From an uncultured Lachnospiraceae bacterium (GTDB lineage Bacteria; Bacillota; Clostridia; Lachnospirales; Lachnospiraceae): a stretch of DNA of 64,000 bases. The notes beneath the pieces were generated by a model. That model was given only the letters and a program-made list of their open reading frames with translations, was not told where the DNA came from and made no database searches. Within the stretch, counting starts at the first letter, position 1. Every line of letters begins with the position of its first letter. Location: the NCBI GenBank assembly GCA_934317845.1, contig CAKRES010000004.1:101405-165404 (forward strand), given 5' to 3'. Made by a program: the position numbers and the translations under genes. Of the stretch, positions 53,485 to 62,739 are shown piece after piece.

Positions 53485-54632
53485 ACATTGCTATAATTAC
53501 ATTGTATCACGAATCGGAAAACTATGGTGGACTTTTTCAAGCATATGCATTACAGAAATATTTAGATACAATAGGAAATTCGGTAGTACAGATTGATTAT
53601 GAAAAAGAAGAAAAAAAATCTATTCATGGTTTTTTTAATAAGATAAATAAATATGGTATGTTGTATTGTGCACGACGTTGTTTTGAAATTCCTCTTTCTA
53701 TGCATAGGGGGAGATATGATAATAATATATTGGAAAAATACTATAACTTGGTTGCACGAAAAAAAAATAAATTTGCTGAATTTCGTAATATGATACCTCA
53801 TACGGAATTGTACAACATTAATACAATATCAGAGATTGGTGAAAAATATGATATGTATGTGGCTGGAAGTGACCAAGTATGGAATCCGGAATATTGGTGT
53901 GATTCATATTTCTTAAAATTTGTAAAAGGGAAAAGAAAGGTTGCAATAGCAGCTAGTACAGGTGTAGAGAAAATATCAAAAAAACACGAGAGTTATTTAA
54001 GACAATGTTTACAGGGATTTGAATATATTTCTGTAAGAGAATATAAGTCTCAAACATGCATTGCTCCATACTGTGATAAGGATATAAGTGTTGTAATTGA
54101 TCCTGTTTTTTTATTGGATGTTTCAGAGTGGAAAAAAATAGAGCATAAATATGATTTAGGCATTGAGAATTATATATTTTGCTATTTGTTAGGAAAAGAA
54201 AAGAAAATACATAAAAAGATAAGGAAGATCTCCAAGAAACTTGGTTTGCCAGTAGTATATTTGTGCTTTTCACAACCAAAATACTATAAAGATGAATGCG
54301 AATTTGGAGATATACGTCTATATGATGTTGGACCTAGAGAGTTTATTTATTTATTAAGAAATTCACAATATGTTGTTACAGATTCATTCCATGGAACGGC
54401 ATTTTCGATATTGTTTAACAAACAATTTTGGACATTGCCCCGATATCATTTAGGAATCAAAAAGTCGTCCAATAGAATTAAGACTATTTTAGAGATGTTA
54501 GATATAAAAAAACGCTTGATTTCGGTTGTTTCAGTTAGAAAATGGGATGATGGTATTCAATGGGATGAGCCTAATCAAAAGCTAAATATGGCAAAAGAAA
54601 GAATGAAAAAAGAAATAGATTCATTAATGTAA
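53481..54632 (+). CDS. Polysaccharide pyruvyl transferase family protein
   Basis: A 383-residue GT-B-like enzyme of the WcaK/CsaB family, which adds pyruvate ketals from phosphoenolpyruvate to sugars. NIAIITLYHESENYGGLFQAYAL at the N-terminus, YVAGSDQVWNPEYW, and VVTDSFHGTAFSILFN near the C-terminus are diagnostic. Homologues are commonly found next to F420-dehydrogenase-beta-like (FrhB) genes, and one lies at 57.2 kb here. The ATG overlaps the preceding stop. A pyruvate group would give the polymer a negative charge. Confidence 0.9.
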   Translation: MNIAIITLYHESENYGGLFQAYALQKYLDTIGNSVVQIDYEKEEKKSIHGFFNKINKYGMLYCARRCFEIPLSMHRGRYDNNILEKYYNLVARKKNKFAEFRNMIPHTELYNINTISEIGEKYDMYVAGSDQVWNPEYWCDSYFLKFVKGKRKVAIAASTGVEKISKKHESYLRQCLQGFEYISVREYKSQTCIAPYCDKDISVVIDPVFLLDVSEWKKIEHKYDLGIENYIFCYLLGKEKKIHKKIRKISKKLGLPVVYLCFSQPKYYKDECEFGDIRLYDVGPREFIYLLRNSQYVVTDSFHGTAFSILFNKQFWTLPRYHLGIKKSSNRIKTILEMLDIKKRLISVVSVRKWDDGIQWDEPNQKLNMAKERMKKEIDSLM

Positions 54633-54710
54633 TAATAGGTATACAAAAACTAGGGGTGAATTGTTGGAGTAAAATAATTGAGTTAGGGTTTGAAACAGGG
54701 AGAATATATT

Positions 54711-56237
54711 GTGGCTAGTATAGAAAGAACAAAAAATGCATTTCGAAATATTTTTTACGGGTTAATTTTGAAATTATATCAAATGCTGGTACCATTTTTT
54801 ATGAGAACTGTCATTATATATGTAATGGGTATTCAGTATCTAGGTCTAAATTCTTTGTTTACATCAATTCTTCAAGTGTTGAATTTAGCTGAATTAGGAA
54901 TTGGATCAGCAATGGTATATAGTATGTACAAGCCAATCGCTGAGGATGATAGATCAACAATATGTGCCTTAATGAATTTGTATAAAATGTATTACAGAAT
55001 AATAGGAGGCATAATAGCCATAATCGGTTTAATATTAACTCCTTTTATTCCCAAACTTATTAATGGGGAAATACCCAGTGAGATAAATATTTATATTTTG
55101 TATTTACTTAATTTGGGAGCAACTGTATTATCGTATTGGTTATTTTCATATAAAGGGGCAATAATTCAAGCGTATCAAAGGACTGATATAATTTCTAAAA
55201 TAACATTGGCAACAAATACAATACAGTATTTACTGCAAATGATTATATTATTTTTATTAAAAAATTACTATTTATATGTGTTTATTATGCTCATTACACA
55301 GGCATTTACCAATATTATAACTGCTATTTGTGCAAATCGTTTTTATCCAGATTTAAATGCAAAGGGCAAGTTAGCTTCGGAGGACGTAAAACAAATTAAT
55401 CAAAGGATTAAAGATTTATTTACGGCAAAAATAGGCACAGTTGTTGTTGGTTCTGTTGATACCATTATTATATCATTTTTCTTAGGTTTGACAACATTGG
55501 CGGTATATCAGAATTACTATTTTATTATGAATGCAATGGCAGGATTTATTACTGTAATTTTTAATGCTATTACAGCTGGTATAGGTAACAGCTTGATAAC
55601 AGAAACAGAAGATAAAAATTATGATGATTTTAAAATACTAACCTTTATAATTTGTTTTATTCTTTGCGTTTTTTGTTGCTGCTTTGCCAATTTATATCAA
55701 CCATTTATGAAATTATGGGTTGGCGAGCAACTAATGTTGGGATATAAATATGTAATTATGTTTTGCGCTTTATTTTATTGCTTAGAATTGGCTATGATTT
55801 GGGCTACTGTAAAGGATGCGGCCGGATTATGGCATTCAGATCGGTATAGACCACTGATTGGTGCAATAGCGAATTTAGTAATGAATATAATAATGGTGAA
55901 AATTATTGGCTTGAGTGGAGTTATATTGTCGACAATTTTAAGTTATCTACTCATATCAATGCCTTGGTTGATACATAATCTGTTTAAATATTTGTATAAA
56001 AGATCCTTGAGAAATTATTTGAAGGATTTATTTATTTATGTTTTAATGGCTCTGTTTTTTGGATTTCTTACTGTTCATGTGTGTAGTTTTGTCAAGTGTA
56101 GCGGAATTCTTGAAATTATCATTAAGGGATTAGTTTCATGTATTATTTCTGTGGCTGGAGAATGCTTAATCTTTTGTAAGAAAAAAGAATTTCAAGCCTC
56201 AGTTGCACTTGTTAAAAGTATGATGAAGAGAGGATAA
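54711..56237 (+). CDS. Oligosaccharide flippase (Wzx-like)
   Basis: A 508-residue membrane protein with about 14 hydrophobic segments, of the MOP/Wzx superfamily. It moves lipid-linked repeat units outwards for the Wzy polymerase. I chose the GTG at 54711 because AGGGAG lies 8 bases before it; an in-frame TTG at 54690 would add 7 residues without a binding site. The N-terminus has the typical GIQYLGLNSLFTSILQVLNLAELG segment. With Wzy at 51.2 kb it defines a Wzx/Wzy-dependent pathway. Confidence 0.9.
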   Translation: MASIERTKNAFRNIFYGLILKLYQMLVPFFMRTVIIYVMGIQYLGLNSLFTSILQVLNLAELGIGSAMVYSMYKPIAEDDRSTICALMNLYKMYYRIIGGIIAIIGLILTPFIPKLINGEIPSEINIYILYLLNLGATVLSYWLFSYKGAIIQAYQRTDIISKITLATNTIQYLLQMIILFLLKNYYLYVFIMLITQAFTNIITAICANRFYPDLNAKGKLASEDVKQINQRIKDLFTAKIGTVVVGSVDTIIISFFLGLTTLAVYQNYYFIMNAMAGFITVIFNAITAGIGNSLITETEDKNYDDFKILTFIICFILCVFCCCFANLYQPFMKLWVGEQLMLGYKYVIMFCALFYCLELAMIWATVKDAAGLWHSDRYRPLIGAIANLVMNIIMVKIIGLSGVILSTILSYLLISMPWLIHNLFKYLYKRSLRNYLKDLFIYVLMALFFGFLTVHVCSFVKCSGILEIIIKGLVSCIISVAGECLIFCKKKEFQASVALVKSMMKRG

Positions 56238-56243
56238 AGTACA

Positions 56244-57161
56244 GTGGATAAAATAGTACTATCAAATGGATATAAGATTCCTAATCTATGTTATGGGACA
56301 GATATTGTGGATTATCGCCCCACATATACTGGCAAAATTAAACAGTTCGTTAAGTATATGATAATGATATTTCTAAAGAAAGATACAAAAAGAATAAAAA
56401 GAGGAAGAGGTATTATTAAGTGTTGTAAACGAGCTGTAAAAAATGGATGTATATTCTTTGATACATCGAGAGCTTATAATGGTTCAGAATGTATGCTCCA
56501 GGATGTTTTAAAAAATATTAAAAGAGAGGAATATTTTATTTGCACAAAATTGGATAACTATTCACAATTGCATGATATTCCAGCACGAGATACATTGTTA
56601 GAGAGTATGAAACAATTAGGTGTAGAATATATAGATTTATATCTCTTACATTGGCCTGTTGAGGGAAAATATCTAGATTATTGGAAACAGTTAGAGGAGT
56701 TATATAAAGAAGGATTGGTTAAAGCAATAGGGGTTAGTAATTGCAAAATACATCATTTAGAGAGTATTAGACACATCGCAGAAATTGTCCCGATGGTAAA
56801 TGAAATTGAGTTGCATCCATTATTATCAGAAAAAGAACTAAGAGAATATTGCAAAAAAAATGGAATTAAGATAATGGCATATACAAGTACTGCAAGATTG
56901 GACTTCAGATTAAAAGCAAGTAAGAGGATGCGACAGATTTCTAAAGAAACTGGTAAAAATTTATCTCAAGTCATTTTAAGATGGCATATTCAAAATGGTG
57001 TAATTCCTATATTTAACACTTCATCGGTGAAACATTTTAAGGATAATATGAATATTTATGATTTTGAGTTAGATGAGAGGCAAATGAGAATTATTGACAG
57101 TATGAATATTAATGCAAGAACGCGGTATGATTCCGATAATTGTGAATGGGATCAATTGTAA
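56244..57161 (+). CDS. Aldo/keto reductase
   Basis: A 305-residue NAD(P)H-dependent oxidoreductase with a TIM barrel. The catalytic tetrad is visible: Asp and Tyr in FFDTSRAYNGSE, Lys in FICTKLD, His in LYLLHWPVEG. GVSNCKIHHLE and NEIELHPLL are further family blocks. The N-terminus has an unusual basic insertion (about residues 20-55, with hydrophobic IMIFLKK) between the first strand and the tetrad, absent from most members. GTG start with GAGGATAAAG upstream. In this locus it may reduce a keto sugar; the substrate is unknown. Confidence 0.88.
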   Translation: MDKIVLSNGYKIPNLCYGTDIVDYRPTYTGKIKQFVKYMIMIFLKKDTKRIKRGRGIIKCCKRAVKNGCIFFDTSRAYNGSECMLQDVLKNIKREEYFICTKLDNYSQLHDIPARDTLLESMKQLGVEYIDLYLLHWPVEGKYLDYWKQLEELYKEGLVKAIGVSNCKIHHLESIRHIAEIVPMVNEIELHPLLSEKELREYCKKNGIKIMAYTSTARLDFRLKASKRMRQISKETGKNLSQVILRWHIQNGVIPIFNTSSVKHFKDNMNIYDFELDERQMRIIDSMNINARTRYDSDNCEWDQL

Positions 57162-57229
57162 AAAAGCGTTATTCGGATAGGGTATGTTTTAGAAATAATT
57201 AATTTAAAGAGCAAGTATGAGGTGAAAGA

Positions 57230-59053
57230 ATGGTTGAATCAATAGAGAAATATAAATGTACGGGATGTAAAATGTGTGCGGATATATGTCCTCAGAATGC
57301 GATTTCATTTGAAATTGATGATTACGGGTTTTGGTATCCAAAAATAAATGACAATTGTGTTAAATGCGGATTATGCTTGAAGAAATGTCCTTCCGTTTGT
57401 GAAATTATAAATATGAATGAGAAACCAGCGGTTTATTCGGTATGGAGTAAAAATGAAAGAACAAGAATAACAAGTACTTCAGGTGGGGTTTTTTGGGAAA
57501 TAGCATTACAATTTTTGACAGATGGAGGAGTTGTCGTTGGTAGTAGATATACATCAGATTGGAAGTCAGCAGAACATATAATTGCAAGAAATGTGAATGA
57601 ATTAGAACAGATAAAAGGCTCAAAGTATTTTCAATCGGATACCCATGGTATATATAAAGAAGTAAAAGAAGAATTGGATAGAGGAACAAAGGTGTTATTT
57701 TGTGGAACCCCTTGCCAAATAGCAGCAATAAAATCATTCCTTGGAAAAGACTATATTAATTTGTATCTATTAGATTTTATATGTAGGAGCATTAATTCAC
57801 CTAAGGCATTTCGCGCTTATATTGAAGAATTGGAAGAAACATATAAGAGTAGAGTGGTAAAGGTTCATTTGAAAAATAAAAAATATGGATGGGAAAGTCT
57901 TGCATCTCAGGTAGGGTTTGAAAATGGGGAGGAGTCAATAAAAGATAAAAATTCAGACTGGTGGGTTAAAGGTTTTATATTAAATGATTTATATACAAGA
58001 GAGTCGTGCTTTTCTTGCCGATATAAAGTGTTGCCAAGAGTAAATTCTGATATTACTATTGGAGATTTTTGGGGAATTAAAGGACAGACTAAGGAAGATA
58101 TGTTTAAGGGAATTTCTGTTATGTTAGTAAATACAGAAAAGGGGCGACAAATATTTGAAACATGTCATAAAGCATTAGATTTTAAAGTTCATTCTCTGAA
58201 TGAAGTAATACCGGGCAATCCAGCGCTACTTAATAATCCTACCAAAACAAAAAAACAAGCAGATTTTTTTGAACTGTTAAAAACACACCCATTCAGTTAC
58301 TGTGTGAAAAAGTGTATAAGAGTATCTTTTTTCTCAAGATTAAAAAACATGGTTGGTAGAATTATAAGAATATTCAAAAAGGTTATATGGCTTGTTTTTG
58401 AGTCAGGGATAGATGTAAGAAAATTTGTGTATTATAATTATTTGTCAAAAAATGTTGTAAGAGAGTCAAATGCATTTATTGTACCATATAAAAACTCTAT
58501 TCTTGATTTGCAGGGCAATTCAAAAATCATTATTTCTGGGACAAAGAATTTGTTTATAGGTGTTAATAAATTGAAGGGATCAAAAGCTGAGACTTATGTT
58601 AGACTAAATGATAATGCTGTATGGAACTGTAAAAATGGAGCTGATTTGTTTTATAATACGACATTAGAAGTTAAAGCAGGAGCAAATTTTGAGTCTGGTT
58701 ACTTTTCAGCCAATGGTGGTAGTGTTATTATTGCTCATAGTAATATCACCTTTGGCGAAGATGTGATGATAGGAAGAAATGTAGTAGTATACGATAGTGA
58801 TTTTCACACGATTTTTAATAGTAAAGGAGTAGCATGTAATAATCCAAAGCCAGTAGTTATTGAAGATCATGTTTGGCTAACATCAAACATTATAGTTCAG
58901 AAAGGAGTTACTATCGGAACAGGAAGTCTGATTACAGCATATACAACTGTAAATAAGGATGTTCCGGGTGGTTCAATCTTTGGAGGAGAAAGTGTGGGCA
59001 GATTCATTAAAGAAGGGATAGAATGGAGTAGGGAAGTATGTCCTCTTGATTAA
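57230..59053 (+). CDS. Fusion: 2x[4Fe-4S] ferredoxin, FrhB-like domain and hexapeptide acyltransferase
   Basis: A 607-residue three-part protein. Residues 1-60 hold two 4Fe-4S motifs (CTGCKMCADICP and CVKCGLCLKKCP). Residues about 65-390 form a coenzyme F420 hydrogenase/dehydrogenase beta-like domain with STSGGVFWEIAL, LFCGTPCQIAA and CFSCRYK. A basic, partly amphipathic linker follows. Residues about 430-607 form a left-handed beta-helix acyltransferase, with repeated I-G-x4 units and the WLTSNIIVQKGVTIG / GGSIFGGESVGRFIK end of the WcaF/MaaT group. FrhB-like genes often accompany pyruvyl transferases; the fusion to an acyltransferase is unusual. The frame is continuous. Confidence 0.88.
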   Translation: MVESIEKYKCTGCKMCADICPQNAISFEIDDYGFWYPKINDNCVKCGLCLKKCPSVCEIINMNEKPAVYSVWSKNERTRITSTSGGVFWEIALQFLTDGGVVVGSRYTSDWKSAEHIIARNVNELEQIKGSKYFQSDTHGIYKEVKEELDRGTKVLFCGTPCQIAAIKSFLGKDYINLYLLDFICRSINSPKAFRAYIEELEETYKSRVVKVHLKNKKYGWESLASQVGFENGEESIKDKNSDWWVKGFILNDLYTRESCFSCRYKVLPRVNSDITIGDFWGIKGQTKEDMFKGISVMLVNTEKGRQIFETCHKALDFKVHSLNEVIPGNPALLNNPTKTKKQADFFELLKTHPFSYCVKKCIRVSFFSRLKNMVGRIIRIFKKVIWLVFESGIDVRKFVYYNYLSKNVVRESNAFIVPYKNSILDLQGNSKIIISGTKNLFIGVNKLKGSKAETYVRLNDNAVWNCKNGADLFYNTTLEVKAGANFESGYFSANGGSVIIAHSNITFGEDVMIGRNVVVYDSDFHTIFNSKGVACNNPKPVVIEDHVWLTSNIIVQKGVTIGTGSLITAYTTVNKDVPGGSIFGGESVGRFIKEGIEWSREVCPLD

Positions 59054-59323
59054 GTGGTATTTGCCAACCAAAAATTCGGTCAACCGCTCATTGACGCGTG
59101 GGTGCCGATTTGCTATTTACAGTTCTTTCCTTAAGGGCATCCCAGAAATCAACCATTATTACTTCAAACCTTACATTTGAGCGATGGGACGAAATCTTCG
59201 GAGATGTATAGTGGTTCAGTTGTCAAGACAAAAATTTAAGATTTTTATAATGAACTGATATTGTGAATAAGTTACAAGGGAACATGGAAAGGATAGTGGA
59301 ACTCTTTCCTGAACCATTTTATG

Positions 59324-60016
59324 CTAAGCTACATATGGCAACAGCATTGCCGGATAATAGCATTCAGCTGGTGTCTGATAGTCAAGTGCGGAATGATGCC
59401 GCTCAAAGTTGTAGGTGTGAATATACTGTCCAATGGCAGCTCTGGCTTCTTTGATGTTATTGTATTGTGTCAGATAGGCTTCTTCATACTTGAAGCTACG
59501 AAACCAGCGCTCAATCATGATATTGTCCGCCCAGCGGCTTTTTCCATCCATGCTTTGGCGGATACCGTTTTCTTTTACAAAGTCAATGTACTGCTGACTT
59601 GTAAATTGGCACCCCTGATCAGAATTCAGTATCTGCGGTTTGGCTACCTTGAACGCTTTTTTCAAAGCATTGATAACCATTTTGGTATCAAGCGTGTCAT
59701 CAACTTCCCAACCAACGATGCAGCGACTGTGCCAGTCGATAACAGCTGTCAGATATAAAAATCCACGCTTGATCGGAATATATGTAATATCAACAGACCA
59801 TGCCTGATTTGGCTTGTCTATGACGGCATTTCTAAGGAGATAAGGACATACCTTAGCCTGTTGCATACGTTTGGAAAGATTCATCTTCGGATAGATTGGA
59901 TAAATATCCATTTCATTCATGTAACGTCTGGTCTTGCAATAAACATTAATCTCTGTTTTTGGCTGACTTCCGACGGCTGGCTGCGAAAAAAGCACTTGCT
60001 TCCTCAAGAAATTCAT
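59324..60016 (-). pseudogene. IS3-family transposase OrfB, N-terminal part deleted
   Basis: The reading frame of 230 codons contains an intact DDE catalytic domain: the first Asp in WSVDITYIPI, the second in NSDQGCQFTS, and Glu in MIERWF with exactly 35 residues between the last two. The C-terminus HHSALDYQTPAE is typical. The N-terminal 60-70 residues that precede the YMNEMDIYPIYPK block in full OrfB proteins are missing: the frame instead starts in sequence belonging to the orfA 3' end (FLRKQVLFSQPA). So an internal deletion joined orfA and orfB. Confidence 0.8.
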
Positions 60017-60285
60017 TTTCTTCCTTTAAACGGCGGATTTCCTTATCCTGCTCTTTCACACGTTTTCTGAGCTCGATAGCTCATCATTAAGTGATAAAGC
60101 ATTTTTAGGAGTATGGGATGCTTCTGAAGCGCTAAGGCGTCCTTCTTTAAATGCTTTTACCCAGCAGTAAATCGTGCCATCTGGTATGCCCAGTTCTTTA
60201 CTGCTTTGGCTCCGCCTATTTCCTGAGCAAGCTTAACTGCCTGTGTTTTGTATTCGTTGTCATAGGTTCTTTGATTTCGTGCCAT
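60017..60285 (-). pseudogene. IS3-family OrfA, at least two frameshifts
   Basis: From the ATG at 60285 (minus strand, GGAGAAAAC upstream) the sequence reads MARNQRTYDNEYKTQAVKLA and the HTH region EIGGAKAV, then a base is lost and the true frame continues as KELGIPDGTIYCWVKAFKEG and ASHTPKNALSLNDEL. A second shift follows, after which LRKRVKEQDKEIRRLKEENE, the usual OrfA end, appears in a third phase. The HTH transposase-8 type identity is clear, and the gene is dead. Confidence 0.78.
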
Positions 60286-60489
60286 AATGTTTTCTCCTAT
60301 TCTCGTATTGATTATGATTATATCAAAATCCTTGAGAATGTGGTGTCAACTTTTATGATAAAACATCAGTTGAAGAAAGTGGAGAATTAACAATAAGACC
60401 TATTAATGTACGAATTGAACAGACGAGAAAATTGGAAATTATATTTATAATGCACTATAAAAATATATAATATAGAGGAGATAATTAGG

Positions 60490-61473
60490 TTGAGTAGAAA
60501 TAGTTGTTTAAACTTATTGAAATGTATAGCATGTTTTGGCGTAGTATTTATTCATGTAACATTTCCGGGCGTATTGGGAGATATTGTAAAGTATAGTTCA
60601 ACTTTTGCAGTTCCATTGTTTATGATGATAGCAGGTTATTATTCATATGGATGTGATGAGAGAAAAATCAAGCAGCGTTTGGTGAAAATTATCAAAATAT
60701 TGTTGTTTGGATATATTTGTTTCTTTGTGTGCAATATTACTATTGCTATCAAAGCCAATAGTTTGTTGCAATGGTTTTCAATAAATTACAATTGGAAAAA
60801 TTTTATTTTGTTTTTCTGCTTTTGCACTATTAGATGGGCAATTCCTTTATGGTATCTTATTGCAATGACTGAAACGTATTTTTTTTGGATGATTGTTGTA
60901 AAAAAAAAATGGCAGGATGCGATTTTAAAAATTACTCCCGTTTTATTCATTGTTGGTACAGTTCTTGCAGTCTTTGTTGATACAATGGGGTTAAATTGGT
61001 CTTACAAAATCAATTTTATATGTAGGGCATTACCTTGGTTTATGTATGGATATATCGTAAAAGGAAGGTATTACATACGACTAAAAAAAGTAAGCACCTT
61101 TAAGTTGTTGCTGACAGCTTTGCTTGGATGGGGTATTACATTATCTGCAATTTTACTTAAGACCAAAGTTAATTATAATAGTGTTGGCGTATTACTTACA
61201 GCTCCTGCCTTATTTATGATAGGAATTAAAAACTCTAATATAAAAGTAAATAATCTAGTTGAGTTTGTAGGTGATAAATTATCACTGTTTATCTATATTC
61301 TCCATCCATTAGTATCCATTTTAATAATGTATGTGGTTAAATTTTTAAGAATAAACTGGGAGGGAGCATATTTATATGTTCATCCAATAATTACATTAAT
61401 TGTCACAATTGGAGTATCGCTTTTATTTTATCTGGTTTTTAAGAATAAAAAAATAAGACATTTACTATATTAG
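60490..61473 (+). CDS. Acyltransferase family 3 membrane protein (O-acetyltransferase-like)
   Basis: A 327-residue integral membrane protein with about 10 helices. The N-terminal NLLKCIACFGVVFIHVTFP has the conserved catalytic His of the OafA/acyltransferase-3 family, and FAVPLFMMIAGYYSYG follows as expected. Such enzymes move acetyl or succinyl groups to sugars of surface glycans. TTG start at 60490 with AGAGGAG 9 bases upstream. It lies just outside the IS3 remnant and is the last gene that I would assign to the glycan locus. Confidence 0.85.
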   Translation: MSRNSCLNLLKCIACFGVVFIHVTFPGVLGDIVKYSSTFAVPLFMMIAGYYSYGCDERKIKQRLVKIIKILLFGYICFFVCNITIAIKANSLLQWFSINYNWKNFILFFCFCTIRWAIPLWYLIAMTETYFFWMIVVKKKWQDAILKITPVLFIVGTVLAVFVDTMGLNWSYKINFICRALPWFMYGYIVKGRYYIRLKKVSTFKLLLTALLGWGITLSAILLKTKVNYNSVGVLLTAPALFMIGIKNSNIKVNNLVEFVGDKLSLFIYILHPLVSILIMYVVKFLRINWEGAYLYVHPIITLIVTIGVSLLFYLVFKNKKIRHLLY

Positions 61474-61479
61474 AAAACT

Positions 61480-61742
61480 GTTGTGGTCAAGCTTTTTTGT
61501 AACACTACGACCTAATTGTTTATGCTAATCTAAATTTAGGTCACATGGCTCATTGAAATCTAGGTCACTCCAGACATTTATGTTATCCTTTATCTATCGA
61601 AAGATAAAGGAGGCTGAAAGGAGTGATCAAACTGATCATCAAACAACGTATCATCCTTGCTCATATAGATGGCATGAGTAACCGAGCCATAGCAAATGTT
61701 CTTCATCTTAGCAAGGATAGCGTTAACAAGTATGTTAAGTAA
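61480..61742 (+). mobile_element. Left-end fragment of an IS21-family element with truncated istA
   Basis: The start of istA is visible from the GTG at 61623 (AAAGGA upstream): MIKLIIKQRIILAHIDGMSN, then RAIANVLHLSKDSVNKYVK, which is the N-terminal HTH of IS21-family IstA proteins. It then runs into a stop at 61740 where the sequence changes to AbiH-like. Upstream, AGGTCAC occurs twice (about 61541 and 61571), as in the multiple terminal repeats of IS21 ends. No istB is present. The left boundary near 61480 is a guess. Confidence 0.68.
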
Positions 61743-62460
61743 TATAGATTCTTATGGTAGGCAAAATCCTGTTAATCTTTGTGAGTTTATGACTTTGGAT
61801 GGAGTACATATAGAGGATATAACGGATATTTACGTGTTAGGACATTCATTTGGAGATCCTGATTATGATTACTTTGAGTTTCTTGCGAATGCTACGAAGC
61901 TGGGAGCTGATTTCAATAAATTATCTGCGTTATGGCAGGCGAGAAATCTCGGAAGGGAAAACATGAATGAAGATGATTTGCTGGAATGGATTCAGATGAA
62001 CATTGTTTATGCATGCCAGCATCGTCAAAAGGAGTTTCAGAAAGAGAATATTCCATTCCCGAAGGCGGAGATGATAGAGGAACAATTATTTGGTCAAAAG
62101 AATGTTTATACTGATGGGAAAGGTCGGATTTACGATGCTGGAAAAGAATCGTTAAATGCACGGGAGGCAGTCCGCAAGCGTTTTGTAATGGAACAGGCTA
62201 CCAGAACAAAAGAGGTGCTGGAAGAATTATGTATGTTGAAAAATGTGAAGAGACTTCCGGATGATTGCTATTCCATTTTAGGTGCAGCAGATTTTATTGA
62301 TGGTGGTCATAATAAAAGAACTCAGAATGTGAAGTGGCATATATCCTACTTTAGTGAGGAAGATAAAAATCAAATTGAAAAGGTCATGAAGAAGGTGGAT
62401 TGCACGGATTATAAACTCTATAAGGGGATAGATCGCTGCATTGCTGCATTTAGAAAATAG
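61732..62460 (+). pseudogene. AbiH-family abortive infection protein, C-terminal fragment
   Basis: About 240 codons of an AbiH-like phage-resistance protein. The block DIYVLGHSFGDPDYDYFEF matches the conserved middle-to-late part of the family, and the C-terminal region is long and charged. The N-terminal nucleotide-fold start (usually a GNGFD-like motif) is missing, because the reading frame begins inside the IS21 istA fragment. The ATG at 61732 belongs to the IS sequence. It could still make a truncated protein, but loss of the N-terminal domain makes function unlikely. Confidence 0.65.
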
Positions 62461-62503
62461 CCGGTTGATCATATGGCTGGCTAGGTCCTATAATGGCTCA
62501 GTT

Positions 62504-62685
62504 GAATCGGAAAAACTCGCACCACTGGTGCGAGAAATTAGCTGGAGCAATAATGTTGTCATTATGGAAAAATGTAAATAGGTGAGTTTGAAGCGGAGTA
62601 TGCTGGGGAAATGCAGTTGTATCTAACCGCATTGGACGAGCGGGCACAGAATAGCTCTCTGATGAATTTCCTGGTGAATAAGTGA
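62504..62685 (+). pseudogene. Remnant of a YhcG/DUF1016 PD-(D/E)XK nuclease gene
   Basis: Two short pieces of the YhcG-like nuclease family lie in different frames. From 62504: ESEKLAPLVREISWSNNVVI then MEKCK and a stop at 62579. From 62581: GEFEAEYAGEMQLYLTALDE and a stop at 62683. In intact proteins these blocks are about 60-70 residues apart and flank the catalytic Asp/Lys strands, which are missing here. So the gene has lost its active site by internal deletion as well as its N-terminal half. Confidence 0.7.
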
Positions 62686-62739
62686 TAAAAAAAGTAGCGG
62701 TATGGTGGTGTATATACATTTATACCTGTATAACGCAGA

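Larger units (their letters stand above)
59221..60349 (-). mobile_element. Degenerate IS3-family insertion sequence
   Basis: Remnant of an IS3-family element read on the minus strand: a frameshifted orfA at about 60285-60010 and an N-terminally deleted orfB ending at 59324. Possible terminal inverted repeats are TTGTCAAGACA near 59220 and TTGACACCACA (reverse strand) near 60349, which match only loosely, so the ends are approximate. With orfA broken and orfB shortened, the copy cannot move by itself. The flank 59054-59219 and the stretch 60350-60489 contain no gene that I recognise. Confidence 0.75.

Noticed and set aside
59054..59219. Short frames on both strands between the FrhB fusion and the IS3 remnant
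   Set aside because: No match to a known protein, interrupted by stops, no start signals; probably non-coding or decayed DNA.
59321..59758. Plus-strand frames opposite the IS3 orfB
   Set aside because: They are antisense to a well-supported DDE transposase frame and lack ribosome binding sites and known motifs.
60360..60460. Short open frame after the IS3 remnant that might be the tail of an interrupted gene
   Set aside because: It reads about 30 codons without a family match, and no matching upstream half was found before the IS.
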